A DNA stretch of 64,000 nt from Flavobacterium keumense. GTDB taxonomy: Bacteria; Bacteroidota; Bacteroidia; Flavobacteriales; Flavobacteriaceae. Shown piece by piece: positions 1-7,292 of this stretch (the stretch's first letter is position 1; the number at the start of each line of letters is the position of its first letter). A program made the position numbers and the translations under genes. The DNA lies in assembly GCF_029866485.1 (NCBI RefSeq), contig NZ_CP092332.1, forward strand, positions 2,294,001 through 2,358,000. Reading direction: 5' to 3'. Below the pieces are notes generated by a model. That model saw only the letters and a program-made list of their open reading frames with translations, had not been told where the DNA came from and did no database searches.

Positions 1-2
1 CC

Positions 3-298
3 GTGATTATAAGTAATGTTTACTATTTATTGAGACAAACTGCTAGTCATGAAAAAGTAATAGAAAAATTAAAATTATTAGTTGCCATTACCGAGATTTA
101 GTAATGGATAAAAGTGTTATCATTTAGGCTTTGAACTCTGATTTTAAAGATTTTGAAGATGCGCTACAAAATTATGCTGCTGAACTAAACAATGAAATTG
201 ATCTAATTCTAACAAGAAATACAAAAGATTTCAAAAATAGTTCGCTAGCTGTAATGACGCCAGACAATTACATAAAAATTAAAAGTGCAAGCCATTAA
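3..298 (+). pseudogene. PIN-domain (VapC-like) nuclease gene remnant
   Basis: Reading from base 3 gives a PIN-like stretch that stops at 99-101. The rest resumes in another frame at 104, is interrupted by an in-frame TAG at 125-127, and then runs to the stop at 296-298 with the PIN-like pieces DFKDFEDALQ and ILTRNTKDF followed by MTPDNY. These fit the C-terminal half of PIN-domain ribonucleases (toxins of VapBC-like systems). I therefore see one frameshift near 99-104 and one nonsense change, so the gene is broken. Its 5' part lies outside the window, and no antitoxin partner is visible here. The family call rests on recalled motifs only. Confidence 0.6.
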
Positions 299-310
299 CA
301 ACTTCTAGAC

Positions 311-415
311 CTACACCCTCTCCTTCAGCTCCACCGCATCAATAGCGCTATGCGAAGCATCATAGATTGATTTTCCTTCTTTAATCAAAAGCAATTGTGG
401 TGATTGATAGTACAC
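311..415 (-). pseudogene. 3' fragment of ytxJ-like bacilliredoxin gene
   Basis: On the minus strand, 34 codons read QSPQLLLIKEGKSIYDASH and onward to a stop at 311-313. This resembles the C-terminus of YtxJ/DUF2847, the thioredoxin-fold bacilliredoxin of bacillithiol-producing bacteria. Directly upstream in frame is a stop (416-418), and the N-terminal part with the active-site Cys is absent, so this is a decayed 3' remnant. The bacillithiol gene bshB1 lies at 6519-7235, so the pathway is present in this genome even though this copy is dead. The bases from 416 to 537 hold nothing else I recognise. Confidence 0.5.
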
Positions 416-537
416 CTATTTTGCTTATAATATTTATTTTTCACTTTTCAATTCCTTACTCTTGAAGTTGTAATCTAACAAACTCAATCTCTGAAAACTT
501 TATGAAACATTTAAGACAAAAGCATCAAAATATAATC

Positions 538-545
538 TAAGTTTG
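538..545 (+). promoter_or_regulatory. -7 box TAAGTTTG
   Basis: This matches the Bacteroidota -7 consensus TAnnTTTG. No clear -33 TTG is at the right distance. It overlaps a possible TTG start at 543, which argues for translation starting at ATG 582. Confidence 0.4.
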
Positions 546-581
546 ACACTCTTGACACGAATCAAACCACAACTTTGCGCT

Positions 582-1127
582 ATGATAAAATTAATACATG
601 TACTTCTATTTGGACTAGCTTTAATAAGCATGCCTTTATTTGCCAATCGAAATTATAAAATAATCTCTATTGAAAAAGTAAATTCGAAACCTGAATCGGT
701 TAACAAAAAAAACACAACTTTGAAAAAATGGGAAGCATCACCAGATGGCATTCAATATAAAAAATGGAAAGCTTCTCCCGAAGGCAAAAAGATACATGCT
801 AATTATAACAAAATAAAGAAAAACTTAGCTGGCTTCTTACCTATGGAAGCTATAGTGACCTCTGTTACTTTTCAACGAACCAATGCTAAAGTATCTGGAC
901 CAAAATGGCTTATTGTCAAAATTAAGGGTAAAAAATACATGATACAATACGCGCTAAAAGACTTTGAAAAGTTGAAAAGCTTGAAAGTAAATGACAAGAT
1001 AATCCTAAAAAGCCGCAATGCAGGATTCTCTCCCAACCATCCTTACTTAATTATTTCTGGTGATTATATTGCTAAAAACAATATTATTTTATTTCAACGT
1101 GATTTCAGTAAAAACAATCATTGTTAA
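582..1127 (+). CDS. Secreted protein of unknown function with duplicated KW-ASP motif
   Basis: I do not recognise this 181-residue protein. It begins with a clear signal peptide (MIKLIHVLLFGLALISMPLF), so it should be exported. After that comes a Lys-rich segment holding two near copies of a short motif, KKWEASPDG and KKWKASPEG, separated by only a few residues. The C-terminal half has no motif I can name and looks like a small beta-rich domain. I chose ATG 582 because the longer reading from TTG 543 would put codons inside a -7 promoter box. It is monocistronic between remnants and the NIPSNAP gene. Confidence 0.6.
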   Translation: MIKLIHVLLFGLALISMPLFANRNYKIISIEKVNSKPESVNKKNTTLKKWEASPDGIQYKKWKASPEGKKIHANYNKIKKNLAGFLPMEAIVTSVTFQRTNAKVSGPKWLIVKIKGKKYMIQYALKDFEKLKSLKVNDKIILKSRNAGFSPNHPYLIISGDYIAKNNIILFQRDFSKNNHC

Positions 1128-1221
1128 TCAATCGTTATTCAATCTTATGAACTGCATTCAGGTATAAATGAACTGTATCAAACCACTTAATTTTACAATT
1201 TCAACAATGAATTCAATTACT

Positions 1222-1989
1222 ATGAAACCTATTTTGTACTGTTTGACTCTAATTGCCATTAGCACTATTAGTACTGCACAGAAAAGAGAGTTGTACCAAA
1301 TCAAAACGTACAATCTGCAATCGGAAGCACAATTAACTGTAACCGAAAACTTTTTAAAAGATGCGTATTTACCGGCTTTGAAGAAAATAGGAATTAAAGC
1401 GGTTGGAGTTTTCAAACCAAAAACATTTGCTGCCGATTCAATTAAAAAAATTGTGGTGGTCATTCCGTTTGCCTCCAGCAAGCAGTTTTTACAATTAGAT
1501 GAAAAATTAGCCAAAGACCAACAATATTTAGCCGTTGGTGCACCCTATTTGAAAGCGGCTCACAACCAAGCGCCTTATGTGCGTATTGAATCAACACTTT
1601 TACAAGCCTTTACAGACCATCCAATACTTACGTTACCAAAAGTAGACAGTCCTCGAGCGAGTCGTGTGTATGAATTGCGCAGTTACGAGTCAGCAACCGA
1701 GGCTATTTATCGTAGAAAAGTGGATATGTTTAACGCCGGTGGCGAAATCAAGTTATTTGATCGCCTGCAATTTAATGCGGTATTTTATGGCGAAGTTCTT
1801 TCGGGAGGTAAGATGCCTAATTTGATGTATTTAACCACATTTGCCAACCAACAAAGTAGAGATGAACATTGGAAAGCTTTTGTCGATTCACCCGAATGGA
1901 AATCGTTAATTGCCATGGACAAATACAAAAACACCATTTCGCACATAGATATTTTATTCTTATACCCAACAGAATATTCCGATTATTAA
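1222..1989 (+). CDS. NIPSNAP family protein, exported
   Basis: The protein starts with the signal peptide MKPILYCLTLIAISTISTAQ. Two NIPSNAP-like ferredoxin-fold segments follow: one beginning ELYQIKTYNL, and a second beginning YELRSYES with the typical LFDRLQFNAVFYGEV and PNLMYLTTF pieces. NIPSNAP proteins are small dimeric alpha-beta barrel proteins whose bacterial role is unsettled. I prefer ATG 1222 over ATG 1168 because it puts the signal peptide at the N-terminus. The gene ends at a hairpin shared with the convergent ornithine aminotransferase gene. Confidence 0.85.
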   Translation: MKPILYCLTLIAISTISTAQKRELYQIKTYNLQSEAQLTVTENFLKDAYLPALKKIGIKAVGVFKPKTFAADSIKKIVVVIPFASSKQFLQLDEKLAKDQQYLAVGAPYLKAAHNQAPYVRIESTLLQAFTDHPILTLPKVDSPRASRVYELRSYESATEAIYRRKVDMFNAGGEIKLFDRLQFNAVFYGEVLSGGKMPNLMYLTTFANQQSRDEHWKAFVDSPEWKSLIAMDKYKNTISHIDILFLYPTEYSDY

Positions 1990-2010
1990 ACGAAGTCGAA
2001 TCATAAAAAT

Positions 2011-2040
2011 AACCCCAAGAACACATTTGTTTTTGGGGTT
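2011..2040. terminator. Bidirectional terminator between NIPSNAP and rocD
   Basis: The arms AACCCCAA (2011-2018) and TTGGGGTT (2033-2040) form a stem. T-rich sequence follows on the plus strand and A-rich sequence precedes it, so it can serve both convergent genes. Confidence 0.7.
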
Positions 2041-2049
2041 TTAATTTTT

Positions 2050-3333
2050 CTATTTAAATGCATTCAGCGATCGTTCTATAATTCCCAAACATTCGTGAAT
2101 TTGACTTTCGGTAATGACCAACGGAGGCGCTAAACGGATTTTGTTTCCGTGAGTTGGCTTCGCTAACAAACCATTTTCGGCAAATTTCAAACAAATATTC
2201 CATGCTAAATCCGAATATTCATCACTATCAATTACAATAGCGTTCAGCAATCCTTTTCCTCTAACCAATCGGATTAACGGATTTCGAGACGCGATTTCTT
2301 TCAATCCCTGACGGAATACTTCGCCCAAATAAGCTGCGTTTTGTGCTAAATTTTCTTCTTTTACCACTTCTAAAGCAGCGACCGCTACCGCAGCGGCAAT
2401 TGGGTTGCCCCCAAAAGTCGAACCGTGTTGGCCTGGCTGAATGACATTCATAATTGCATTATTAGCTAACACTGCTGAAACCGGATAAAATCCGCCTGAA
2501 AGCGCCTTTCCCAAAATCAAAATATCGGGTTTCACTTCGGGTTTATTTTCACAGCCTTTTTTACATTCGCAATTCCCACAAGTCGCTAACAAACGTCCTG
2601 TACGAGCAATTCCTGTTTGCACCTCATCGGCAATAAACAAGACGTTGTTTGCCTCACACAGTGCTTTGGCTTGAGCCAAATACCCTTCGCTAGGCACATA
2701 CACTCCTGCTTCGCCCTGGATAGGTTCCACTAAGAAACCTGCGATATTCTTGGAAGAAGCTAAGGCTTTCGCCAAAGCGTTAACATCATCATACGGAATT
2801 TTGATAAATCCATTGGTGAACGGACCAAAATTCTTACGCGCCGATTCATCATTAGAAAACGAAATAATAGTAGTTGTTCTTCCGTGGAAATTATTTTCAC
2901 AAACAATAATTTGAGCTTGATTTTCAGGAATTCCTTTTACTTCATAGGCCCATTTTCTACACAATTTCAATGCCGTTTCTACCGCCTCTGCTCCTGTATT
3001 CATGGGCAAGACTTTGTCAAAACCAAAATAATTGGTCACATATTCTTCATACGGCCCCAATTGATCGTTAAAAAAGGCTCTGGAGGTTAAGGTCAATTTT
3101 TGTGCTTGACGCATCATAGCATCGGCAATTTTAGGATGACAATGCCCTTGGTTCACGGCAGAATAGGCCGATAAAAAATCAAAATAACATTTCCCATCTA
3201 CATCCCAAACAAATACCCCTTCTCCTCGTTCTAACACTACCGGCAACGGATGGTAATTGTGTGCTCCGTATTGATTTTCTTTAGCAATTAAAGCATCCGA
3301 TGCTGTGGACAAATGCGTAGTATCATGACTCAT
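2050..3333 (-). CDS. rocD: Ornithine--oxo-acid aminotransferase
   Basis: This is a class-III PLP aminotransferase of 427 residues that converts ornithine and 2-oxoglutarate to glutamate-semialdehyde and glutamate. Visible family motifs are NTGAEAVETALKL near 112-124, the cofactor Asp in FIADEVQTG (Asp236), and the PLP lysine Lys276 in LGKALSGG. Just before that lysine is a short insert with four cysteines (252, 255, 257, 261; C-x2-C-x-C-x3-C). It is absent from textbook OAT sequences but, as I recall, occurs in Bacteroidota relatives. The gene stands alone on the minus strand, and a -7 box lies upstream at 3367-3374. Confidence 0.93.
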   Translation of the reverse strand: MSHDTTHLSTASDALIAKENQYGAHNYHPLPVVLERGEGVFVWDVDGKCYFDFLSAYSAVNQGHCHPKIADAMMRQAQKLTLTSRAFFNDQLGPYEEYVTNYFGFDKVLPMNTGAEAVETALKLCRKWAYEVKGIPENQAQIIVCENNFHGRTTTIISFSNDESARKNFGPFTNGFIKIPYDDVNALAKALASSKNIAGFLVEPIQGEAGVYVPSEGYLAQAKALCEANNVLFIADEVQTGIARTGRLLATCGNCECKKGCENKPEVKPDILILGKALSGGFYPVSAVLANNAIMNVIQPGQHGSTFGGNPIAAAVAVAALEVVKEENLAQNAAYLGEVFRQGLKEIASRNPLIRLVRGKGLLNAIVIDSDEYSDLAWNICLKFAENGLLAKPTHGNKIRLAPPLVITESQIHECLGIIERSLNAFK

Positions 3334-3366
3334 AACCGATATTTTTAGATGTTATTTTGAAAAAAA

Positions 3367-3374
3367 CAAATTTA
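3367..3374 (-). promoter_or_regulatory. -7 box TAAATTTG for rocD
   Basis: On the minus strand this reads TAAATTTG, a full match to TAnnTTTG, about 33 bases before the rocD start. The nearest upstream TTG leaves only about 14 bases, so the -33 element is unclear. Confidence 0.5.
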
Positions 3375-3417
3375 GTCAATCCAAGTCACAAAAGGAAGTA
3401 AAATCTATTTTTAGTAG

Positions 3418-3447
3418 TTTGTAATTCATTAAAATCGTTTACATTTA
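3418..3447 (+). promoter_or_regulatory. Promoter TTTG-N18-TACATTTA
   Basis: TTTG at 3418-3421 is followed after 18 bases by TACATTTA (one mismatch to TAnnTTTG) at 3440-3447. The spacing fits the Bacteroidota consensus. It would give a leader of about a dozen bases for the hydrolase gene at 3466. Confidence 0.55.
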
Positions 3448-3465
3448 TACCAAAAACAAAATCAA

Positions 3466-4239
3466 ATGAAAATTTTCAAAGGAATATTTTTTGGTGCAAT
3501 TCTGTTTTCAACAACTTTGATGGCACAATTACAACCCGTTCAATACAAAGACGGAAGCCAAATTTTGAATGGTTTATCCATTAAACCGAATAAATCAAGC
3601 GCGCAAAAACCAGGAGTCTTAGTGCTCCCAGCTTGGAAAGGGATTGATGCACATGCTAAATCTACAGCCGAAAATTTATCTAAATTAGGTTATTATGCTT
3701 TCGTAGCAGATATTTATGGCGAAGGCAATTATCCTCAAACTACCGCTGACGCAGCTAAAATGGCAGGATTTTATAAAAAAAATACCGAATTATACCATAA
3801 ACGTATCGAATTGGCTTTGGCACAATTAATCCAATCGGGAGCTAATCCGGATAACATTGCTGTAATTGGTTTTTGCTTTGGTGGAACAGGTGCTGTAGAA
3901 GCGGCACGAGCCAATATGAATGTCAAAGGTGTAGTGTCTTTTCACGGCGGTTTAGGTAAAGATGCTAACCGAGCTGTTACTCCAATTACCGCAAAGGTTT
4001 TAGCCTGCCATGGCGCCGATGATCCTTTTGTTTCTAAAGAAGAAATTACCGCTTTCCAACAAGAAATGCGTGATGGCAAAGCCGATTGGGAAATGATTTA
4101 TTATGCCAATGCCGTGCATTCTTTCACTGATCCAGCTGCTGGAAACGACAATTCTAAAGGAGCCGCTTACAACGAAAAAGCAGCACAACGCTCTTTTGAA
4201 CACATGAAATTATTCTTAAACGAAGTTTTAAAACAATAA
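3466..4239 (+). CDS. Dienelactone hydrolase family protein, exported
   Basis: An alpha/beta hydrolase of 257 residues with a signal peptide (MKIFKGIFFGAILFSTTLMA). The nucleophile elbow GFCFGG carries Cys137, as in dienelactone hydrolases rather than serine esterases. Asp186 in GADDPF and His218 in AVHSF complete the triad. The physiological substrate is unknown; bacterial homologues of this kind are usually annotated only at family level. It is followed after 26 bases by an M28 peptidase lipoprotein, so the two are probably co-transcribed from the promoter at 3418-3447. Confidence 0.9.
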   Translation: MKIFKGIFFGAILFSTTLMAQLQPVQYKDGSQILNGLSIKPNKSSAQKPGVLVLPAWKGIDAHAKSTAENLSKLGYYAFVADIYGEGNYPQTTADAAKMAGFYKKNTELYHKRIELALAQLIQSGANPDNIAVIGFCFGGTGAVEAARANMNVKGVVSFHGGLGKDANRAVTPITAKVLACHGADDPFVSKEEITAFQQEMRDGKADWEMIYYANAVHSFTDPAAGNDNSKGAAYNEKAAQRSFEHMKLFLNEVLKQ

Positions 4240-4265
4240 ATAAATTAACTTACATTAAATTAAAA

Positions 4266-5282
4266 ATGAAAAAAGTACTTTTTCTTTCCCTAATCGTATT
4301 AGGAACTTCCTGTAAAAATGGGGCTTCTTTAGTATCAAGAAATACTACTGACCCAAGCAAATACATGAAAACCATCACCGCAGAAGAGTTGAAAAAACAC
4401 CTTTACATCATCGCTGCCGACTCTATGGAAGGCCGTGAAACAGGTTCTGCGGGTCAGAAAAAAGCAGGACGTTACCTTATTAGTCAATACAAAAAAAACC
4501 AAATCTCTTTTCCTAAAGGAGCTACTGATTTTTACCAACCTGTTCCTGCTACTTTTTTAAATAATAAACGAAATAGAAATTTACCCAATTCAGAAAACAT
4601 TTGGGCTTTTATTGAAGGTACCGAAAAACCAGAGGAAGTAATCGTGATTTCTGCACATTATGATCACGTGGGCATAGAAAATGGAGAAATTTATAATGGT
4701 GCAGATGATGACGGATCAGGAACTTCGGCTTTGCTTGAAATAGCACAAGCTTTTCAAATAGCAAAGAAAGAAGGACACGGACCCAAACGTTCCATTCTTT
4801 TATTACACGTAACTGGTGAAGAGCACGGTTTGCTAGGTTCTCGATACTATTCGGAAAATCCTCTTTTCCCTTTAGTCAATACGGTTGCCGATGTGAATAT
4901 TGATATGATAGGCCGTCGTGACGAAATCCATTCCAACACAAACAATTATGTATATGTTATTGGAGCCAATCGCTTGTCTTCTGAATTGGATTTTGTTTGT
5001 TCAATTATGAATCAAAAATATGTAGGATTAGATTTGGATTATCGTTTTAACGACCCTAAAGATCCAAATCATTTTTACGAACGTTCTGACCATTATAACT
5101 TTGCAAAACACGGAATTCCTTCTATATTTTTCTTTAATGGTGTACATGCTGATTACCACAAAAAAACAGATGAACCAAACAAAATTGAATACGATGCGTT
5201 AGCAAAAAGAGCGCAATTAGCCTTTGTAACGGCTTGGGAATTAGCCAACCGCAAAGACCGAATTGTCGTGGATAAAAAATAA
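4266..5282 (+). CDS. M28 family metallopeptidase, lipoprotein
   Basis: A zinc peptidase of the aminopeptidase Y/S type, 338 residues. The N-terminus ends in a lipobox (LGTSC, Cys16), so it should be a membrane-anchored lipoprotein. Catalytic motifs are all present: SAHYDH (His131, Asp133), GADDDGSG (Asp147-149), TGEEHG (Glu185, Glu186), NIDMIG (Asp213) and ADYH (His298). There is no PA domain insert. It lies 26 bases after the hydrolase gene and ends before the cloverleaf repeat at 5302. Confidence 0.92.
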   Translation: MKKVLFLSLIVLGTSCKNGASLVSRNTTDPSKYMKTITAEELKKHLYIIAADSMEGRETGSAGQKKAGRYLISQYKKNQISFPKGATDFYQPVPATFLNNKRNRNLPNSENIWAFIEGTEKPEEVIVISAHYDHVGIENGEIYNGADDDGSGTSALLEIAQAFQIAKKEGHGPKRSILLLHVTGEEHGLLGSRYYSENPLFPLVNTVADVNIDMIGRRDEIHSNTNNYVYVIGANRLSSELDFVCSIMNQKYVGLDLDYRFNDPKDPNHFYERSDHYNFAKHGIPSIFFFNGVHADYHKKTDEPNKIEYDALAKRAQLAFVTAWELANRKDRIVVDKK

Positions 5283-5301
5283 AATAATCTTGTTGAAAAC
5301 T

Positions 5302-5431
5302 GAGGGGGTCTAAAAACACAAAATTTGTCATTCCGAATTCATTTCGGAATCTATAAATAGTATCAAATTAATTATTTATAGAAACTGAAACAAGTTCAGT
5401 TTGACAAGAATAAGGCTTTTTAGACCCCCTC
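5302..5431. repeat. Cloverleaf inverted-repeat element inside a terminator-like stem
   Basis: An outer perfect 15-bp inverted repeat, GAGGGGGTCTAAAAA (5302-5316) and its complement (5417-5431), is flanked by a T-run and could terminate both convergent genes. Inside it is a second closed structure. A 5-bp stem (5325-5329 with 5403-5407) encloses three perfect hairpins that abut with no unpaired base between them: 5330-5337/5343-5350 (8 bp), 5351-5359/5373-5381 (9 bp) and 5382-5389/5395-5402 (8 bp). This is a four-way junction, unlike a simple terminator. It may be a miniature mobile repeat that landed in the terminator loop. I saw no second copy in the window. Confidence 0.85.
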
Positions 5432-5435
5432 TTTT

Positions 5436-6275
5436 TTATTCCTCAATACCAATCTTTCTATTGTTTCTGGACCATTCACTCCAAGAACCCACATACAATT
5501 TAGGTATGGGCAAACCAGCAACAGCTAGTGCTAAAAGCGTATGACAAGCCGTAACTCCCGAACCACAATGTACGACTCTATGCTCTTGTGGAATATTTTC
5601 AAATGCTTTTTCATACTTCGTTTTCAATGCTTCAGGAGACAAAAAGAAACCTTCTTCATCTAAATTAGCCGTAAACGGAATATTAGTCGCACCTGGAATA
5701 TGTCCAGCAACCAAATCAATTGGTTCTGTTGCTCCTTTAAAGCGGGCTGACTCGCGCACATCAATCACTACAAAATGTTCTTTTTGTATCATTTCATCCA
5801 TTCCTTGTAAATCAATAGTAGGCCATTGCCAATGTGAGATAGGATACGATTCAACTTGAGTTGGAACTTCAACGGCTGAACTAGTTTTAAAACCTGCTTG
5901 AATCGCCGCTTGAATGCCACCACTCAAAACTTGTACTTTTTCATGCCCAATAGCGCGTAACATCCACCAAAAACGTGCTGCAGCATTGGCGCCGTTTTTA
6001 TCATCATAGACCACCACCCAAGTTTCGGGCGTGATGCCTAAGTCGGTTAGGGATTTAGAAAACTGTTTCGCCGTTGGCAAGGGATGACGACCGCCTATGG
6101 AAACATCTTCTTTGATATCGGCCAATTGAGTATTCACATCCACAAACAAAGCGCCTTTTAAATGGGATTGTTGGTAATTCTGGTAAGCCGTAGGGCTATT
6201 GGTCGCATCTACCAACACGATAGTGTTAGACTGCACTGCATCGATTAATTCGCTAGGAGTGATAATTGGGTTCAT
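5436..6275 (-). CDS. sseA: Thiosulfate/3-mercaptopyruvate sulfurtransferase (tandem rhodanese)
   Basis: Two rhodanese domains in 279 residues: an inactive N-terminal one (about 1-135) and a catalytic C-terminal one (about 155-275). The active-site loop is CGSGVTAC with Cys237, the 3-mercaptopyruvate sulfurtransferase-like CGSGVTA signature rather than the classical thiosulfate type. It probably transfers sulfane sulfur in the cytoplasm, as no signal peptide is present. It converges with the M28 peptidase gene across the cloverleaf element, whose outer stem probably terminates it. Confidence 0.9.
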   Translation of the reverse strand: MNPIITPSELIDAVQSNTIVLVDATNSPTAYQNYQQSHLKGALFVDVNTQLADIKEDVSIGGRHPLPTAKQFSKSLTDLGITPETWVVVYDDKNGANAAARFWWMLRAIGHEKVQVLSGGIQAAIQAGFKTSSAVEVPTQVESYPISHWQWPTIDLQGMDEMIQKEHFVVIDVRESARFKGATEPIDLVAGHIPGATNIPFTANLDEEGFFLSPEALKTKYEKAFENIPQEHRVVHCGSGVTACHTLLALAVAGLPIPKLYVGSWSEWSRNNRKIGIEE

Positions 6276-6332
6276 GTTTATTTAGAATTGATGAAATAAA
6301 CTTAGTTATTTTATTTCAATTATAGCCACAAA

Positions 6333-6360
6333 AAAAGCTTCGAATTGCTTCGAAGCTTTT
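6333..6360 (-). terminator. Terminator downstream of tRNA-His
   Basis: A perfect 12-bp stem AAAAGCTTCGAA (6333-6344) pairs with 6349-6360 around a 4-base loop. On the minus strand it follows the tRNA by 8 bases and ends in a T-run. Confidence 0.75.
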
Positions 6361-6368
6361 GACTTTTG

Positions 6369-6443
6369 GGTGGCTGATGGGGTTCGAACCCACGACCCTC
6401 GGCACCACAAACCGATGCTCTAACCAGCTGAGCTACAGCCACC
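6369..6443 (-). tRNA. tRNA-His (GTG)
   Basis: On the minus strand the sequence folds as a tRNA. The acceptor stem is GTGGCTG with CAGCCAC, the D-arm has AGCTCAGCTGGTTAGAGC, the anticodon loop is TTGTGGT with anticodon GTG, and the T-arm is GGGTTCGAACCC. A G precedes the acceptor stem and a C follows it, as expected for the G-1:C73 identity pair of tRNA-His. The CCA end is not encoded in register after C73. The gene has its own consensus promoter (6461-6491) and a terminator. Confidence 0.96.
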
Positions 6444-6460
6444 ATTTGTATTAACGGGTG

Positions 6461-6491
6461 CAAATATAGCACAAATGTTTGCTTTCGCAAA
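6461..6491 (-). promoter_or_regulatory. Consensus promoter TTTG-N19-TATATTTG for tRNA-His
   Basis: On the minus strand TTTG (6488-6491) is followed after exactly 19 bases by TATATTTG (6461-6468). This is the best match to the Bacteroidota sigma-A consensus in the window and lies about 18 bases upstream of the mature tRNA. Confidence 0.8.
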
Positions 6492-6518
6492 GAAAATGAT
6501 AAAAAAAATATGCCTATT

Positions 6519-7235
6519 TTAAATCAAATCCCCTAAGCTATTGACAGCCAAATACCTTTCTACTGTAAAACCTTCAGCATGCTCTACTCCAACCAAGCGG
6601 CCAAAATCTCTGGAACGGTAATTTAGGCTTTCCAAAAAGTTTTTACTCGTTATTGGGGATTCGGGTTCTGTAGAATTAGGGTCATAAAATTGAGAACGGT
6701 AGGCTAAAATAGCGGCCACTTTTGTATCGGTAAATCCCGTAATATCCACCACAAAATCCGGTTTACTATCGTTCCATTGAATATAATGATACACTAGTTT
6801 AGGTCGCCACGCTTGTTGAGACTGTCCGTCTAGTTGTGTTTCAATTTTCATCAATCCCGATAAAAAACAGGCATCCGAAACCAATTGACTCCCTTTGCCA
6901 TGGTCAATATGTCGGTCCTCAATGGCATTACACAAAACAATTTCCGGCTGGTATTTGCGAATCATTTTGATTACTTCCAATTGGTGTGCCTCATCATTGG
7001 CAAAAAAACCATCTCGAAAACGAAGATTCTCACGCACTGCAACACCCAAAATTTGAGCCGCAGCAGCTGCTTCTTGGTCACGCAAATCAGCTGAGCCTCG
7101 TGTACCTAATTCGCCACGAGTCAAATCGACAATACCCACTGTTTTGCCCAAAGCAATTTCTTTCAAAATAGTCCCTGCGCAACCCAATTCGACATCGTCT
7201 GGATGTGCTCCAAAAGCCAGTATATCTAATTTCAT
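6519..7235 (-). CDS. bshB1: Bacillithiol biosynthesis deacetylase BshB1
   Basis: A PIG-L family zinc deacetylase of 238 residues. It removes the acetyl group from GlcNAc-malate to give GlcN-malate, the second step of bacillithiol synthesis. Zinc-site motifs are AHPDD (His11, Asp13, Asp14) near the N-terminus and HIDH (His109, His112). LTRGELGTRG and LRFRDGFF are characteristic of BshB1. It lies 57 bases downstream of the isochorismate synthase gene and could be the last gene of that minus-strand unit. The ytxJ remnant at the window start belongs to the same thiol system. Confidence 0.93.
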   Translation of the reverse strand: MKLDILAFGAHPDDVELGCAGTILKEIALGKTVGIVDLTRGELGTRGSADLRDQEAAAAAQILGVAVRENLRFRDGFFANDEAHQLEVIKMIRKYQPEIVLCNAIEDRHIDHGKGSQLVSDACFLSGLMKIETQLDGQSQQAWRPKLVYHYIQWNDSKPDFVVDITGFTDTKVAAILAYRSQFYDPNSTEPESPITSKNFLESLNYRSRDFGRLVGVEHAEGFTVERYLAVNSLGDLI

Positions 7236-7292
7236 CTTAGTTTTATTTTGATATTTTTATTGATATTGATATTGCAATTGTTTTTTGTAATT

